64,000 nt of DNA from Cerasicoccus arenae (GTDB lineage Bacteria; Verrucomicrobiota; Verrucomicrobiia; Opitutales; Cerasicoccaceae), in the NCBI RefSeq assembly GCF_014651635.1, contig NZ_BMXG01000011.1, forward strand, positions 1 to 64,000. The letters are read 5' to 3'. The position numbers were made by a program, and so were the translations under genes. The notes below the pieces were generated by a model, which saw only the letters and a list, made by a program, of their open reading frames with translations, was not told where the DNA came from and ran no database searches. Shown here piece by piece: positions 53,323 to 62,010 of this stretch; the first letter of the stretch is position 1, and the number at the start of each line of letters is the position of its first letter.

Positions 53323-54570
53323 TTAAACCTCGGCCTCAAGAATTCGTCCGGCCACGGCGTCAGCCAGCAAACGGCCCTCACCGGTCAATTGAATGCAGTC
53401 GCCGTTGCGAGTCAGAGCACCTTCATCGATCAATTGTTCCCAGAGGGTTGCGTAAAGTTCCCAGTTCACGTTTGGGAAACGCGCCTGTAAAGCGCCTAAC
53501 TGGACCCCTGTGTTGAGCCGCAAGCCGAAGATTAAGGCATCAGCCGCCAAAAGCTCGGGCGTAAGCGGCACGATCTCTTGGGCGGCGCTAGGGAGCTCTC
53601 CAGCGCGCCAGCCATCCAGACCGTCGAGCCAGGCGTTGAGGTCACTCGGGTTGGCCCAGCGCCAACGCTGCCATTGGCTTGCCGCCGACGGGCCGACCCC
53701 GCGCCATGCCCCCATCCGCCAAGTGGACAAGTTATGCTCGCAGGCAAAGCCCGGCTTGGCGAAGTTGGAAATCTCATACTGCGGGTAGCCCGCCTCAGCC
53801 AGTGTTTCCCAGGTAAACTGGTAGAGTTCAGCTTCTTGAACGACATCACGCCGAAATTCGCCTCGGGAGAGCTTCACCCAAAGCTTGGTGTCCTCTTCAA
53901 AGGTCAGGCAGTAGGTGGAGATGTGCTCTGGGGCCAGTTCAATGGTCCGTCGCAGGTCTTCGGCGCATTGGCCACGGGTCTGCCCCGGTACGGCGAAGAT
54001 AAGGTCAAGGTTGACGTTCTCACAGCCGCCAGCGCGCAGGGTTTCATAGGCGCGTAAGACTTGGGCGGGGTTGTGCCGTCGGCCAAGCTTTTCCAATAGG
54101 GCTTCGTCAAAGCTTTGTACGCCCATAGAAACTCGGTTTACGCCGGCTTCACGCATTGCGACAACTTTATCAGCTTTTACGGTGGAGGGGGCCATTTCCA
54201 CGGTCCATTCGGAGATGGGGCCTGGGGCGCGGTCGCGTACTGCTTGGCAAAGTCTCCCAAGATCTTCAGCGGAGAGCAGGCCGGGGGTCCCCCCCCCAAA
54301 GAAGACCGTTAGCCCAGCTTGGGCGTCAAGCGCTGGTAAAAAACCACTGGTGTCGTTTGCTCTAGCAGCGGCGTCCCATTCAGCCTGCCATTGGTCTAGT
54401 TCACGCTCAATGCCTTCAAGATACCGCAGTAAGTCTGCCCGGCGGGGTGCTTCCTGATAAAAGGCACAAAAATCGCATGTGCTCGCGCAAAATGGCACAT
54501 GGAGGTAAAGTCCGCCACGAAATGAGGCAGTATTATGAACATTGGCGGGTTTTGCTTGCGAAACTAGCAC
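53323..54570 (-). CDS. hemW: HemW-like radical SAM protein
   Basis: HemW proteins are radical-SAM relatives of HemN that bind heme and act in heme transfer rather than coproporphyrinogen oxidation. The 415-residue product (GTG start) has the cluster motif LYLHVPFCASTCDFCAFYQ, the SAM-binding FFGGGTPGLLS segment, EMAPSTVKADKVVAMREAGVNRVSMGVQSF and the LDLIFAVPGQTRG strand, plus a C-terminal HemN-like domain. The Cys spacing CxxxCxxC is intact. I cannot separate HemW from oxygen-independent HemN by sequence alone, but absence of the N-terminal HemN extension favours HemW. A nine-C run (54289-54297, plus strand) lies in the gene. Confidence 0.9.
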   Translation of the reverse strand: MLVSQAKPANVHNTASFRGGLYLHVPFCASTCDFCAFYQEAPRRADLLRYLEGIERELDQWQAEWDAAARANDTSGFLPALDAQAGLTVFFGGGTPGLLSAEDLGRLCQAVRDRAPGPISEWTVEMAPSTVKADKVVAMREAGVNRVSMGVQSFDEALLEKLGRRHNPAQVLRAYETLRAGGCENVNLDLIFAVPGQTRGQCAEDLRRTIELAPEHISTYCLTFEEDTKLWVKLSRGEFRRDVVQEAELYQFTWETLAEAGYPQYEISNFAKPGFACEHNLSTWRMGAWRGVGPSAASQWQRWRWANPSDLNAWLDGLDGWRAGELPSAAQEIVPLTPELLAADALIFGLRLNTGVQLGALQARFPNVNWELYATLWEQLIDEGALTRNGDCIQLTGEGRLLADAVAGRILEAEV

Positions 54571-54599
54571 GGACTTTGTTTGTCTAGGTTGATCTTAGG

Positions 54600-55583
54600 A
54601 TGAAAGCAAAATTTTACGTGATTCTCACGGCCGCCGCCGCATTACTTACAGGTTGCGGGCCGTCCATTAATAATCTCACCAGCTCTCGCGTGCCCCAAAA
54701 CGCTTCGGGCATTTATACCTTGAGCATGACGGTGAGCAAGGAGGACGGCTATGTCTCTGACTCCTCGTACGGCCCCAAGGTGGTCATCGATGGTGTTGTT
54801 CGAGACATGGTGATGAGCGATGTGGGCAAAAATATCTTCGAATATGATTATGTTATGCCTGAAGGGCGGTCAGAAGCACGTTATTATTACCTGCTCAATT
54901 ATCAGCGTGAAAATGACCACGAAATTTCCTCCAGCATTTATGACCTTGAAATCACGGATCGCTATGTGCTGACCATTGAGTCTGTCCGTGGTCCGGTGGG
55001 TGCCGAAATTCCTGTGGTTGGGAGCGGCTTTACCGATTTTGACAAAGTCGTGATCGGTGGGTTCGAAGCTGACACCAACTACCAGTCTCCGACTTCCCTG
55101 ACCTTCATCGTGCCCGCACTCGCCCCCAATCAGTCATATCGTGCTGAACTCGTGAGCGGCGAAGGCGTCAAGAGCCTCGGCCAATTTCATGTGGATGCTT
55201 CCAAGCTGACGGTGTTGCCGAATCCGATCTCTTTGCGGCCCGGCGAATTGACCTCAGTTGCCTTTGGCACTGAATATTCCACCTCTGGCGTTGGCCTGCC
55301 GATTAGCGTGATGACGGATATTCCGAACAGTATCATCATGCCCGAAGTGATCATTCCAGCGGGTGCACGTTCGCGGAATATTCCTATTGAGGGTGGCAAG
55401 CCGGGCAAGGGCTTCCTCTATATTTCAGCTCCAGGTTACAACGAGTTAAAGGTGCCAATCTATGTGGGCAACCCATCTGGCTCGGAAACCAATTGGAATT
55501 ACCCACCTAAAGGCAGTGGGATTAATGGTGGCGGGCCAACTACAATAGTAGAAGAGACGACGATCGTTGAGATCTACGAGTAA
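54600..55583 (+). CDS. Predicted lipoprotein with IPT/TIG-like domain
   Basis: The 327-residue product has a lipoprotein signal (MKAKFYVILTAAAALLTGCG). The N-terminal half is a mixed beta region (GIYTLSMTVSKEDGYVSD, NIFEYDYVMPEGRSEARYYYLLNYQ). The second half has an IPT/TIG-like immunoglobulin fold (LTIESVRGPVGAEIPVVGSGFTDFDKVVIGGFEADT) and another beta domain (LPNPISLRPGELTSVAFGTEYSTSGVG). It is probably surface or periplasmic and structural. I do not recognise a named family. It diverges from hemW with 29 bases between starts and faces the nuclease-like gene convergently. Confidence 0.75.
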   Translation: MKAKFYVILTAAAALLTGCGPSINNLTSSRVPQNASGIYTLSMTVSKEDGYVSDSSYGPKVVIDGVVRDMVMSDVGKNIFEYDYVMPEGRSEARYYYLLNYQRENDHEISSSIYDLEITDRYVLTIESVRGPVGAEIPVVGSGFTDFDKVVIGGFEADTNYQSPTSLTFIVPALAPNQSYRAELVSGEGVKSLGQFHVDASKLTVLPNPISLRPGELTSVAFGTEYSTSGVGLPISVMTDIPNSIIMPEVIIPAGARSRNIPIEGGKPGKGFLYISAPGYNELKVPIYVGNPSGSETNWNYPPKGSGINGGGPTTIVEETTIVEIYE

Positions 55584-55585
55584 GA

Positions 55586-56467
55586 TTATAGATTAAGATC
55601 GATGTAAATTAGTCGGTGGTCACTCGCTAGGCTGGTTTCCGGTTGCCCGTCGTAGATGACTGCTCTTTCGCCTTTTATCGCTGGCGTCAATGCGGGGGAG
55701 GCTAAGATGAAATCTACACGCTCGTAAAGGTCTTCCCGGCGGTAATGAAAAGTCCATGTTTCGCCGCGGGAGTCAGCGGCAGGCGTCAACAGCGTCAGTT
55801 TGTTATCTCCACTTTCGAGAAAACGGCGCACAGGTGCACTGCGTTTGGCGTCGTTAAAATCCCCCACGACCAAGTAGCGTGGGGCATCGTTTGGCGGGAA
55901 TTCATTTTTGATGTAATCCCGGGCAGCTTGGGCCTCTCCGGTGCGTCGTTTGATTGATTTTGGGTCGTCTTTTCGATCAGTCCAACGGCTCTTTAGGTGG
56001 ACCACAAAGAGAGTCCAAGCATGTTCGTCCTCACCAAATGAGAGTTCAAGAAGGCCGCGTTTTATGACTTCGCGTTCGTCAAAGTACTTGAAATCCAAAT
56101 CGGTGTGACTCTTGGCCTCGAAGGGAATTTTGGATAACACCGCGATGAGCCGCTTCTCATCTGGGCCAGATAGGCACTTCGCGTAGGGGTAGTTGAGTCC
56201 TTCGCTTTTCAGGTCCTTTTGTAGTTCGGCCAAATGCAGTGGACCGCCGATTTCCTGCAAGGCCAAGATGTCCGGTTGGGTAGTGAGGATGACTTTGCGG
56301 ACAGCGTCTTTTTCGACTTCAGGCTTGGGATAATCAGTGCGGTAGTGCCCCTCTACCCAGCGATTGGTGTCTAGGTAGTTGTAGAGATTATAGCTGGCTA
56401 CGCGAACGGTCTTGGCCAGACCCCAACTGGGGATCAGCAATACGCAAATAACAAGCAGGCCTCGCAT
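55586..56467 (-). CDS. Exported endonuclease/exonuclease/phosphatase-family protein
   Basis: The 293-residue product has a signal peptide (MRGLLVICVLLIPSWGLAK) and an EEP-fold enzyme: RVASYNLYNYLDTN (Asn ligand), QPDILALQEIGG (catalytic Glu), FVVHLKSRWTDRKDD, PRYLVVGDFNDAKRSAP (Asp/Asn) and TSLASDHRLIYIDLNL (terminal Asp-His). Members hydrolyse phosphodiesters in nucleic acids, lipids or inositides; secretion and the chemistry suggest periplasmic phosphate or nucleic-acid scavenging, but the substrate is unknown. It lies 64 bases after the M48 peptidase gene on the same strand and may be part of that operon. Confidence 0.9.
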   Translation of the reverse strand: MRGLLVICVLLIPSWGLAKTVRVASYNLYNYLDTNRWVEGHYRTDYPKPEVEKDAVRKVILTTQPDILALQEIGGPLHLAELQKDLKSEGLNYPYAKCLSGPDEKRLIAVLSKIPFEAKSHTDLDFKYFDEREVIKRGLLELSFGEDEHAWTLFVVHLKSRWTDRKDDPKSIKRRTGEAQAARDYIKNEFPPNDAPRYLVVGDFNDAKRSAPVRRFLESGDNKLTLLTPAADSRGETWTFHYRREDLYERVDFILASPALTPAIKGERAVIYDGQPETSLASDHRLIYIDLNL

Positions 56468-56531
56468 GTAAACTTAGTTTCTAGTGACGCCATGCTGAGA
56501 GGGAAGCCGATTCTCGCAGTCTCCCGATAAA

Positions 56532-57794
56532 CTATGATTCCGCGGGTTCTTGGCGTAAGGCGGCTTCGCGCTCCAGTAAGGTCGGGTGCGAGTAGTAGAA
56601 ATTACTGAATTTTGGATGCGGCGTGAAGTTGCTCAGGTTCTTTTCATACATTTTGTGCAGACTCTTAATGAGGGGCATCGGGTCGTCTTGCATCGTTTTG
56701 CGCGCAAAGGCGTCGGCTTCGTATTCGTGCTTACGTGACATACGGTTGCTGAGGGGGGAGAGCCAGAAGGTGAAGAGTCCGCTGATGAGCATGAAGAGCA
56801 AGAGTACGGGAGCCATGCCGGAGTGGGGGTCGAAGCCGAAGTTGGTGTAAAACCAGTCTTGCGTGGCCAACCAGCCCATAACCGCAAAACCGCCGAGACC
56901 GGTAAAGAAGCCAATGAGGAGTGTTTTGGGGATGTGGCCCTTCTTGTAATGGCCGATTTCGTGCGCGAGCACGGACTCCAGTTCGATGGGCTCAAGTTGC
57001 TCGATCAAGGTATCATAGAGCACGATTTTGCGGAATTTGCCAAAGCCAGTGAAAAAGGCGTTGGAGTGCGAGGAGCGCTTGCTGCCATCCATGACTAGGA
57101 TTGTCTGTGCGGAGAAGCCGGTGCGCTCGCCAAGTGCCAGTAAGCGGTCACGTAAGGGGCCATCCTCAAGTGGGCTGAGCTTGTTAAACAGCGGCATGAT
57201 CAGGCGCGGATACAGCACCATGAGCAGCAGTTGCAAAATGAAGAAGGTGAAGAAGCCCCAGAACCACCAACTAACGGGCAGCCAGTTAAAAATGCTCAGC
57301 AAAAGTGCTAAAACAGGGATACCGAGTATCGCGCCGAGAACGAAGCCCTTAATCTTATCGGTGATCCACAGCCCAATGGTTGATTTATTAAAGCCAAACT
57401 TTGCCTCTAGCTTGAACGTGCTCCACCAGTCCATGGGAATGGAGGGGAGGCCAATGATGATCAGCACCAAAAACAGCACCACAGACTGGCCCCAAACACC
57501 TTCGCCGAGGACTGCCGTTAGTGAATTATAAAGCCAGGCGAGGAAACCCGTGCACACAATCAGCGCCAGCACGATGGCTTCGTAAAAGGTGTCGATCTTG
57601 CCCAGTGCATTTTTGGCCAAAGTGTAGTCGACAGATTTACGGTAGGTCTCGTCGTCCACGACGTCGCGGTAAACTGCAGGCACGGCGTCTTTGTTGGCTA
57701 GAACCTCTTTACGGTTCAGGGATGACAAGCGTCGCTCCATCGCGGTCTTGGCGATGAGCAGGATGAGGAAAACGATGACTGGAGTCGTGAGCAT
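56532..57794 (-). CDS. M48 family (Ste24/CAAX-prenyl-protease-like) membrane metalloprotease
   Basis: The 420-residue polytopic protein has several membrane segments (LTTPVIVFLILLIAKT, FYEAIVLALIVCTGFLAWLYN, FVLGAILGIPVLALLLSIF, VSWWFWGFFTFFILQLLLMVLY, and a pair near the C-terminus) and the zinc-binding HEXXH motif LAHEIGHYKKGH, with downstream KHEYEADAFARK supplying the third ligand. It resembles Ste24 more than HtpX because of its length and NAFFTGFGKFRKIVLYDTL. Functions in the family include protein quality control and removal of C-terminal residues. It is the last of a four-gene unit with oleA and oleB homologues, spaced four bases from oleB. Confidence 0.92.
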   Translation of the reverse strand: MLTTPVIVFLILLIAKTAMERRLSSLNRKEVLANKDAVPAVYRDVVDDETYRKSVDYTLAKNALGKIDTFYEAIVLALIVCTGFLAWLYNSLTAVLGEGVWGQSVVLFLVLIIIGLPSIPMDWWSTFKLEAKFGFNKSTIGLWITDKIKGFVLGAILGIPVLALLLSIFNWLPVSWWFWGFFTFFILQLLLMVLYPRLIMPLFNKLSPLEDGPLRDRLLALGERTGFSAQTILVMDGSKRSSHSNAFFTGFGKFRKIVLYDTLIEQLEPIELESVLAHEIGHYKKGHIPKTLLIGFFTGLGGFAVMGWLATQDWFYTNFGFDPHSGMAPVLLLFMLISGLFTFWLSPLSNRMSRKHEYEADAFARKTMQDDPMPLIKSLHKMYEKNLSNFTPHPKFSNFYYSHPTLLEREAALRQEPAES

Positions 57795-57798
57795 AATC

Positions 57799-58668
57799 TT
57801 AGTCGTTTAAAAATTGAGTAATGGCCGTGCGGGCCTCGGTGCCAGCGTCTTCCAAGACATAGTGGCCAGCATTGGGGAAAAGTTTCGTTGCAGCTTGGGG
57901 GAAGCGCTTGCGCCATTCGGCAAGGAAGTGGTCGTTGAAACAGAAATCGCGCTGCCCCCAGACGATCAACATCGGGCGTTCCTGAAACTGCGCAAGACCT
58001 TCTTCTACGCGGAGGAGCGCCGCGTAGCTTGGGTGTTCGGGCTTGAGCGGTATATCTGCCACGAAGCGGTGCGTGGCGATGCGGTTCGCCCAACTGTCGT
58101 AGGGGAATAAAAATCCTGCCTTGACGGGGGGGGGGAGGGGGGTGCTCACCGACATCTTCGCCGCCGGGCCCGCAAAGGCGTTTAAACCGCGGACAATCCA
58201 TTCGCCAAAAACGGGGACCTTGCACGCCGCAATGCGCAGCGGGATGCGCTGTGAGCGGAAAGCGGCGGTGTTCAGGATGACGAAGCGCTTGACTTTGCTG
58301 GGCAATGCCTCGGCGAGGCCCATGCCAATTGCGCCGCCCCAGTCGTGCACGACGAGGGAAAACGACTCCAGCCCGAGGGAATTCACCAGCGCCACGACAT
58401 TATCAATGTGGTCTTGGAGTCGGTAAGTCCAATCCTGCGGTTTATCAGAGAGGCCGCAGCCAATGTGGTCTGGGGCAATGCAGCGATGTGTCCCGCGGAG
58501 GTCTTTAATCAAGTCGCGGTAGAAAAAGGACCAGGTTGGGTTGCCGTGGAGCATAATCACGGCTTTTCCCTGACCCTCGTCCACGTAGTGCAGTCGCCCG
58601 GCGGGGATGTCCAACCAATGGGATTTAAAGGGATACAGGGCGCGGATTTCGGCGGGTAAATCAGCCAT
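57799..58668 (-). CDS. oleB: OleB-like alpha/beta hydrolase (haloalkane-dehalogenase fold)
   Basis: The 289-residue alpha/beta hydrolase has the haloalkane-dehalogenase-type Asp nucleophile in LVVHDWGGAIGMG (Asp109 with Trp110), oxyanion-hole HGNPTWSFFYRDL (Asn43), acid Asp241 near VWGQRD and catalytic His269 in NAGHYVLED. OleB is a dehalogenase-fold enzyme that decarboxylates beta-lactones to cis-olefins in the ole pathway. The identity is supported by the nearby oleA-like gene; by itself a haloalkane dehalogenase or epoxide hydrolase is possible. A ten-C run on the coding strand (58126-58135 of the plus strand) occurs in the middle of the gene. It overlaps the upstream GNAT gene by eight bases. 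Confidence 0.82.
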   Translation of the reverse strand: MADLPAEIRALYPFKSHWLDIPAGRLHYVDEGQGKAVIMLHGNPTWSFFYRDLIKDLRGTHRCIAPDHIGCGLSDKPQDWTYRLQDHIDNVVALVNSLGLESFSLVVHDWGGAIGMGLAEALPSKVKRFVILNTAAFRSQRIPLRIAACKVPVFGEWIVRGLNAFAGPAAKMSVSTPLPPPVKAGFLFPYDSWANRIATHRFVADIPLKPEHPSYAALLRVEEGLAQFQERPMLIVWGQRDFCFNDHFLAEWRKRFPQAATKLFPNAGHYVLEDAGTEARTAITQFLND

Positions 58669-59113
58669 GAGGGGCCTCCGTTGCAGCCAACTGCTTGCGC
58701 ATTACCTTATGGCGAATTTCGTCCCAGAGAAGCGGGCCTTCGCCCATTGTTTCGTAGCCATTGCGGGCATAAAAACCAACGGCATGTTCGCGGGCATTGA
58801 GCATGATAGAGGTGAAGCCGCGCTCACGGCCACCGGCTTCCAGACCATTCAGAATCTGTGTGCCAACGCCTCGGCCGGAAAAATCTTCGTGGACGGCCAT
58901 GTAGCGGATCTGGCCTTCGGTTGGCGAAATTGGATGCAGGCGTCCGACACCAACTACGGTGTCGTCCTCAATGGCGGTGAGGTGGAATGCAGTGTCTTCG
59001 AATTCGTCGAGTTCGGAGCCGTTGGGCTCGCCCCAAGGGCGGCGCAGCACGGCGTAGCGTAGGGCATAATAGGCGGCAAATTCGGGATCGGTGACTGGGG
59101 GGCGGACAATCAT
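58661..59113 (-). CDS. GNAT-family N-acetyltransferase
   Basis: The 150-residue protein has a GNAT fold. Strands include FHLTAIEDDTVVGVGRLHP and QIRYMAVHEDFSGRGVGTQILNGLEAGGRERG, with the acetyl-CoA-binding R/Q-x-x-G-x-G/A motif as RGVGTQ, and FTSIMLNAREHAVGFYARNGYETMG. The substrate is unknown. It lies between oleA and oleB: two bases after the oleA stop and overlapping the oleB start by eight. ATG 59113 was chosen. A GNAT between oleA and oleB is not part of the classical ole cluster, so a link to modification of the product or of a partner protein is speculative. Confidence 0.85.
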   Translation of the reverse strand: MIVRPPVTDPEFAAYYALRYAVLRRPWGEPNGSELDEFEDTAFHLTAIEDDTVVGVGRLHPISPTEGQIRYMAVHEDFSGRGVGTQILNGLEAGGRERGFTSIMLNAREHAVGFYARNGYETMGEGPLLWDEIRHKVMRKQLAATEAPHG

Positions 59114-59115
59114 GG

Positions 59116-60150
59116 CTAACATTCCAGGGCGAGCATTGCGCAAACGAGACCGCTGCCAATGCCGAGCAGGGCGGCCTTGGAGCCGAGGGGGAGGGCACCG
59201 GTTTCACGGGCCTTGGCGAGGGTTAGGGGGAGGGAGACGGAGCCGACATTGCCCCATTGTTCAAAGGTGGAGAAATCCTTGTCCAGTGGTAGGCCAAGTG
59301 CCTCAAAGAGGGCACGCTGGTGGCGTCGGCCGACTTGGTGGCAGATGATGCGGTCGGGCGTTTGGGCGTCCCAGCCAGTGTGAGACTCAAAGCGGCTCCA
59401 GGTGGCGCGGGCAAGGCCGACACCGGCTTCGAGGAGGGCCTCGGAGTCGGTTTGCATGTCCAGTTCGCCGCCGGAGGAATCCCCTTGGCAAAGGCGATTG
59501 GCGGAGGAATCGCTGCCGCTGACGCCGCCGATAATTCGGGGGGAGGGGGGGGGGGCTTCGTCGGTTCGGCAGAGAATTGCAGCCACGGCACCAGCGCCGA
59601 TGGTGAGGTTGGCAAAGTAAGGTTTCACGCTTTGGCGCGTGTGATCGCCTTCGAGGAGCAGGCGGAGGGTGTGCTCCAGCAGGGGGCGTCCATTTTCGCC
59701 GGAAACCAGCATGACGCGTCGGGCCTGGCCGCTTTCGATTAGCCCGCCTGCCACAATGAGGCCGTTGATAAAGCCCAGGCAGGCGTTGGACAAATCAAAG
59801 AGCTGGCAATGCTGGCCCAAGCCAAGGGCGGCGTGGACGGCGCTTGCGGTGGCAGGCTCCAGCCGATCGCGGCAAACTGCGCAGTGGATGAGCAGGTCAA
59901 TGTCTTCCGGGGCAAACTGGGACTGGGCGAGCGCACGTTCACCAGCCTCAGCGGAGGCGGCGGACGGGGCATGATCAGTGGGCCAAAAGCGTCGTTCGTG
60001 GATGCCAGTCATTAGCTCCAGGCGACCGGCGGGCAGCTTGATTCGCTCGTAGAGGGGGGCCAGACGCGCCTCAATCGCGTCCGAAGTCCAGACTTCGGGC
60101 GGTTCGGCGTAGGCCAGCGATTCAATCGCCAACTGTGAAAACGTGAACAT
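59116..60150 (-). CDS. oleA: OleA-like thiolase-fold condensing enzyme
   Basis: OleA joins two acyl-CoA chains head to head to give 2-alkyl-3-ketoacyl products, the first step to long-chain olefins or beta-lactones. The 344-residue protein (ATG 60150) has catalytic Cys124 in DLSNACLGFING, Glu98 in CRDRLEPATAS (the OleA-type catalytic base, not present in FabH), His271 in ICHQVGRRHQ and Asn301 in EQWGNVGSVS, and it ends with LLGIGSGLVCAMLALE. Length matches OleA (about 340). FabH-like enzymes share the fold, but the Glu favours OleA. An eleven-C run (59545-59555, plus-strand G) next to a six-C run codes for a Pro-rich stretch. oleC and oleD are not in the window. Confidence 0.83.
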   Translation of the reverse strand: MFTFSQLAIESLAYAEPPEVWTSDAIEARLAPLYERIKLPAGRLELMTGIHERRFWPTDHAPSAASAEAGERALAQSQFAPEDIDLLIHCAVCRDRLEPATASAVHAALGLGQHCQLFDLSNACLGFINGLIVAGGLIESGQARRVMLVSGENGRPLLEHTLRLLLEGDHTRQSVKPYFANLTIGAGAVAAILCRTDEAPPPSPRIIGGVSGSDSSANRLCQGDSSGGELDMQTDSEALLEAGVGLARATWSRFESHTGWDAQTPDRIICHQVGRRHQRALFEALGLPLDKDFSTFEQWGNVGSVSLPLTLAKARETGALPLGSKAALLGIGSGLVCAMLALEC

Positions 60151-60465
60151 GGGGAAACGGTGAGTTCTGGGGAATAACGCCCCTAGGGGCAAGCCAGTTT
60201 GTCAATGGGTAGAGGATGAGATTAATGAGTGGAGATTGTCTGGGGCGTGGGATATTTGGGGTGTGGATGAATGAATCCTTGCTAAAGCCTATATTCTGAC
60301 ATGGTAATGAGAGTGAACAAGAATATAATGAAAATATTATCACTAGTATTCGTTAGTAATCCACACTGGAGATCAACGGCTTGCGTGGTCATACTTTTTT
60401 GACACGCTCTTAATACGTATACATCCCTCGCTTTCTCGCAAATTCAGGTTATATAAAAGTTCACC
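60151..60465. other. 315-base gap before the small membrane protein gene
   Basis: The gap is AT-rich and carries a GAATATAATGAAAATATTATC imperfect palindrome around 60320-60345 and TTGACA at 60399, which has no well-spaced -10 box. I see no RNA gene or open frame. It separates the leftward oleA promoter region from a rightward gene. Confidence 0.3.
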
Positions 60466-60849
60466 ATGCCCTCCATTTTAACTCACGTTGATAAGAAGAA
60501 AAGTATCTGGAGAAAGGATCGCTTGGCTAATCGGTGGTTTGGGCGCATCTTTTTGCCAGTTTTCTTACTCGTAGCGGGCGTCTTTGTTATCTGGCAGGCG
60601 ATTAGCGGGCTGTTTTTCGGGAAGGCAATTATGCTGTGGCGCTTGGGCGGCCCGCACCACTTTACTGGGGTGAACGCGACCCTGATTGGCTTGGCCTATC
60701 TGTGCGTAGTTCTGTTTTTCGGCTCATTTATGCTGAAAAGTCAGATTCAAAGGCTGAGGCTTGAGATGTTCCACAAGCTGTTTCTCGTGGCCGTGGCGCT
60801 GATATTCCTGATTTCGCTGGGTGGCGGCATTTATCGCGAAGCTTTTTAG
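60466..60849 (+). CDS. Small membrane protein of unknown function
   Basis: The 127-residue protein has three hydrophobic segments (IFLPVFLLVAGVFVIWQAISGLFF, ATLIGLAYLCVVLFFGSFML, FLVAVALIFLISLGGGIY) and a basic N-terminus. I recognise no family. It lies 8 bases from the end of the convergent scpB gene. No promoter feature is strong; a TTGACA box stands 66 bases upstream. Confidence 0.65.
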   Translation: MPSILTHVDKKKSIWRKDRLANRWFGRIFLPVFLLVAGVFVIWQAISGLFFGKAIMLWRLGGPHHFTGVNATLIGLAYLCVVLFFGSFMLKSQIQRLRLEMFHKLFLVAVALIFLISLGGGIYREAF

Positions 60850-60856
60850 AGAAAGA

Positions 60857-61696
60857 CTACGCAAGCGGCGGTGTTTCGTCGTCCTCGTCCTCTTCTTCGG
60901 CTGGCTCAGGTTCGTCTTGTGCTGCGGGTTCGGCGTCGAACTCGGGGTCTTCGGTGGGCAGTTCCGGCTGGCTATTTTCCTCGGTGGGTAGGCCAACTTC
61001 TTCCTCGGAAACATCCTGATCGCCCTGAGTGGCTTGGCGAATCCATTCGCTGATCTGGCTGGGCGAAAGGACATCGGAGGCGGGCAACTCTTCGATCGAT
61101 TGAATGCCAATGAATTCTAGAAATTTGTCCGTTGTGCCATATTGGATGGGGCGACCGGGCAGCTCTGCGCGGCCGATAATCACGACCAGTTCGTGCTCAA
61201 GGAGTCGGTTGATGGCCCCATCGGCGGAGACGCCACGAATGGCCTCCAGCTCTGCGCGGGTAACGGGTTGGCGGTAGGCGACGATGGCCAGGGTTTCCAT
61301 TGCGGCTTGAGACAGGCGCATTGGTCGGGCTTCGTTGCGCAGCAGGCGAACCCAGTCCGAGTAGTCGGGAGCCGTGGTGATGCGGTAGCCCGCAGGTCCT
61401 TGGATGACGCGGTAAACTTCACGCTTTTCGATGAGTTCGGTAGAAATGGCGTCCATGGCATCACGAATCTGGGTGGCGGTCAGGAGTGCTGGTGCCTGGT
61501 CCATAATGTCGTTGAGCTCGCTTTGTTCTGGCTCATAGGGCGGTCGCGAGCCGGGGGCAGGGGCGCTGGCCTCCTCGGGTTCGTCAGTGGCCTGCTGATG
61601 ATAGCGGGTTATCACTGCCTGGATGTCACGGATGGACAGCGGTTCGGAAGTCGAAAGCAATAAGGCGCGCAGGATTTTCTTTAAATTAAAGACCAT
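60857..61696 (-). CDS. scpB: Segregation and condensation protein B
   Basis: ScpB partners SMC and ScpA in chromosome condensation. The 279-residue protein has the two winged-helix region: NLKKILRALLLSTSEPLSIRDIQAVI, RVIQGPAGYRITTAPDYSDWVRLLR, SQAAMETLAIVAYRQPVTRAELEAIRGVSADGAINRLLEHEL and the VIIGRAELPGRPIQYGTTDKFLEFIGI motif typical of ScpB. It ends in a long acidic tail (PEPAEEEDEDDETPPLA). An N-terminal insertion of low complexity (about 35-75) is unusual. ATG 61696 was chosen. scpA is not in the window. Confidence 0.93.
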   Translation of the reverse strand: MVFNLKKILRALLLSTSEPLSIRDIQAVITRYHQQATDEPEEASAPAPGSRPPYEPEQSELNDIMDQAPALLTATQIRDAMDAISTELIEKREVYRVIQGPAGYRITTAPDYSDWVRLLRNEARPMRLSQAAMETLAIVAYRQPVTRAELEAIRGVSADGAINRLLEHELVVIIGRAELPGRPIQYGTTDKFLEFIGIQSIEELPASDVLSPSQISEWIRQATQGDQDVSEEEVGLPTEENSQPELPTEDPEFDAEPAAQDEPEPAEEEDEDDETPPLA

Positions 61697-62010
61697 GGAA
61701 TAAATTGCTGATTCAGACGTATCCACGATCGAATTTCAAGCCCAAGCCGCCTTTTGCTGGAAGCGGGGTAGGAAATTCATTTCCCCGTCTTTTTAGGTGC
61801 TTTGAGTTTGGATTTGTGCTTTTGAAGGACTCGCCTGCGCTACCTTCTGAGAGGTAGTGATGTTGCGAAATGCTGTGTCAGCGCCAGCTCATTAGGCGTT
61901 TATTGAGGGGCAAATGACTCCCGGTTTTGTATACAGGTTTTACCTGAGTGCGCAATATGAGGTTTTGGTAATCTTGACTCATTAAGGCTTTGGTGGGAGA
62001 GTTGCCGCTA
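61697..62010. other. 314-base gap between scpB and a small membrane protein gene
   Basis: The gap contains a terminator-like element on the plus strand: CGGGG (61764-61768) and CCCCG (61783-61787) with a TCTTTTT tail, which could end a short transcript but has no gene in front of it. Nothing else is recognised. Confidence 0.3.

Noticed and set aside
58661-60192. Rightward open frames opposite the ole genes
   Set aside because: Long antisense frames are an effect of high GC and of the codon bias of oleA, GNAT and oleB; none shows a domain.
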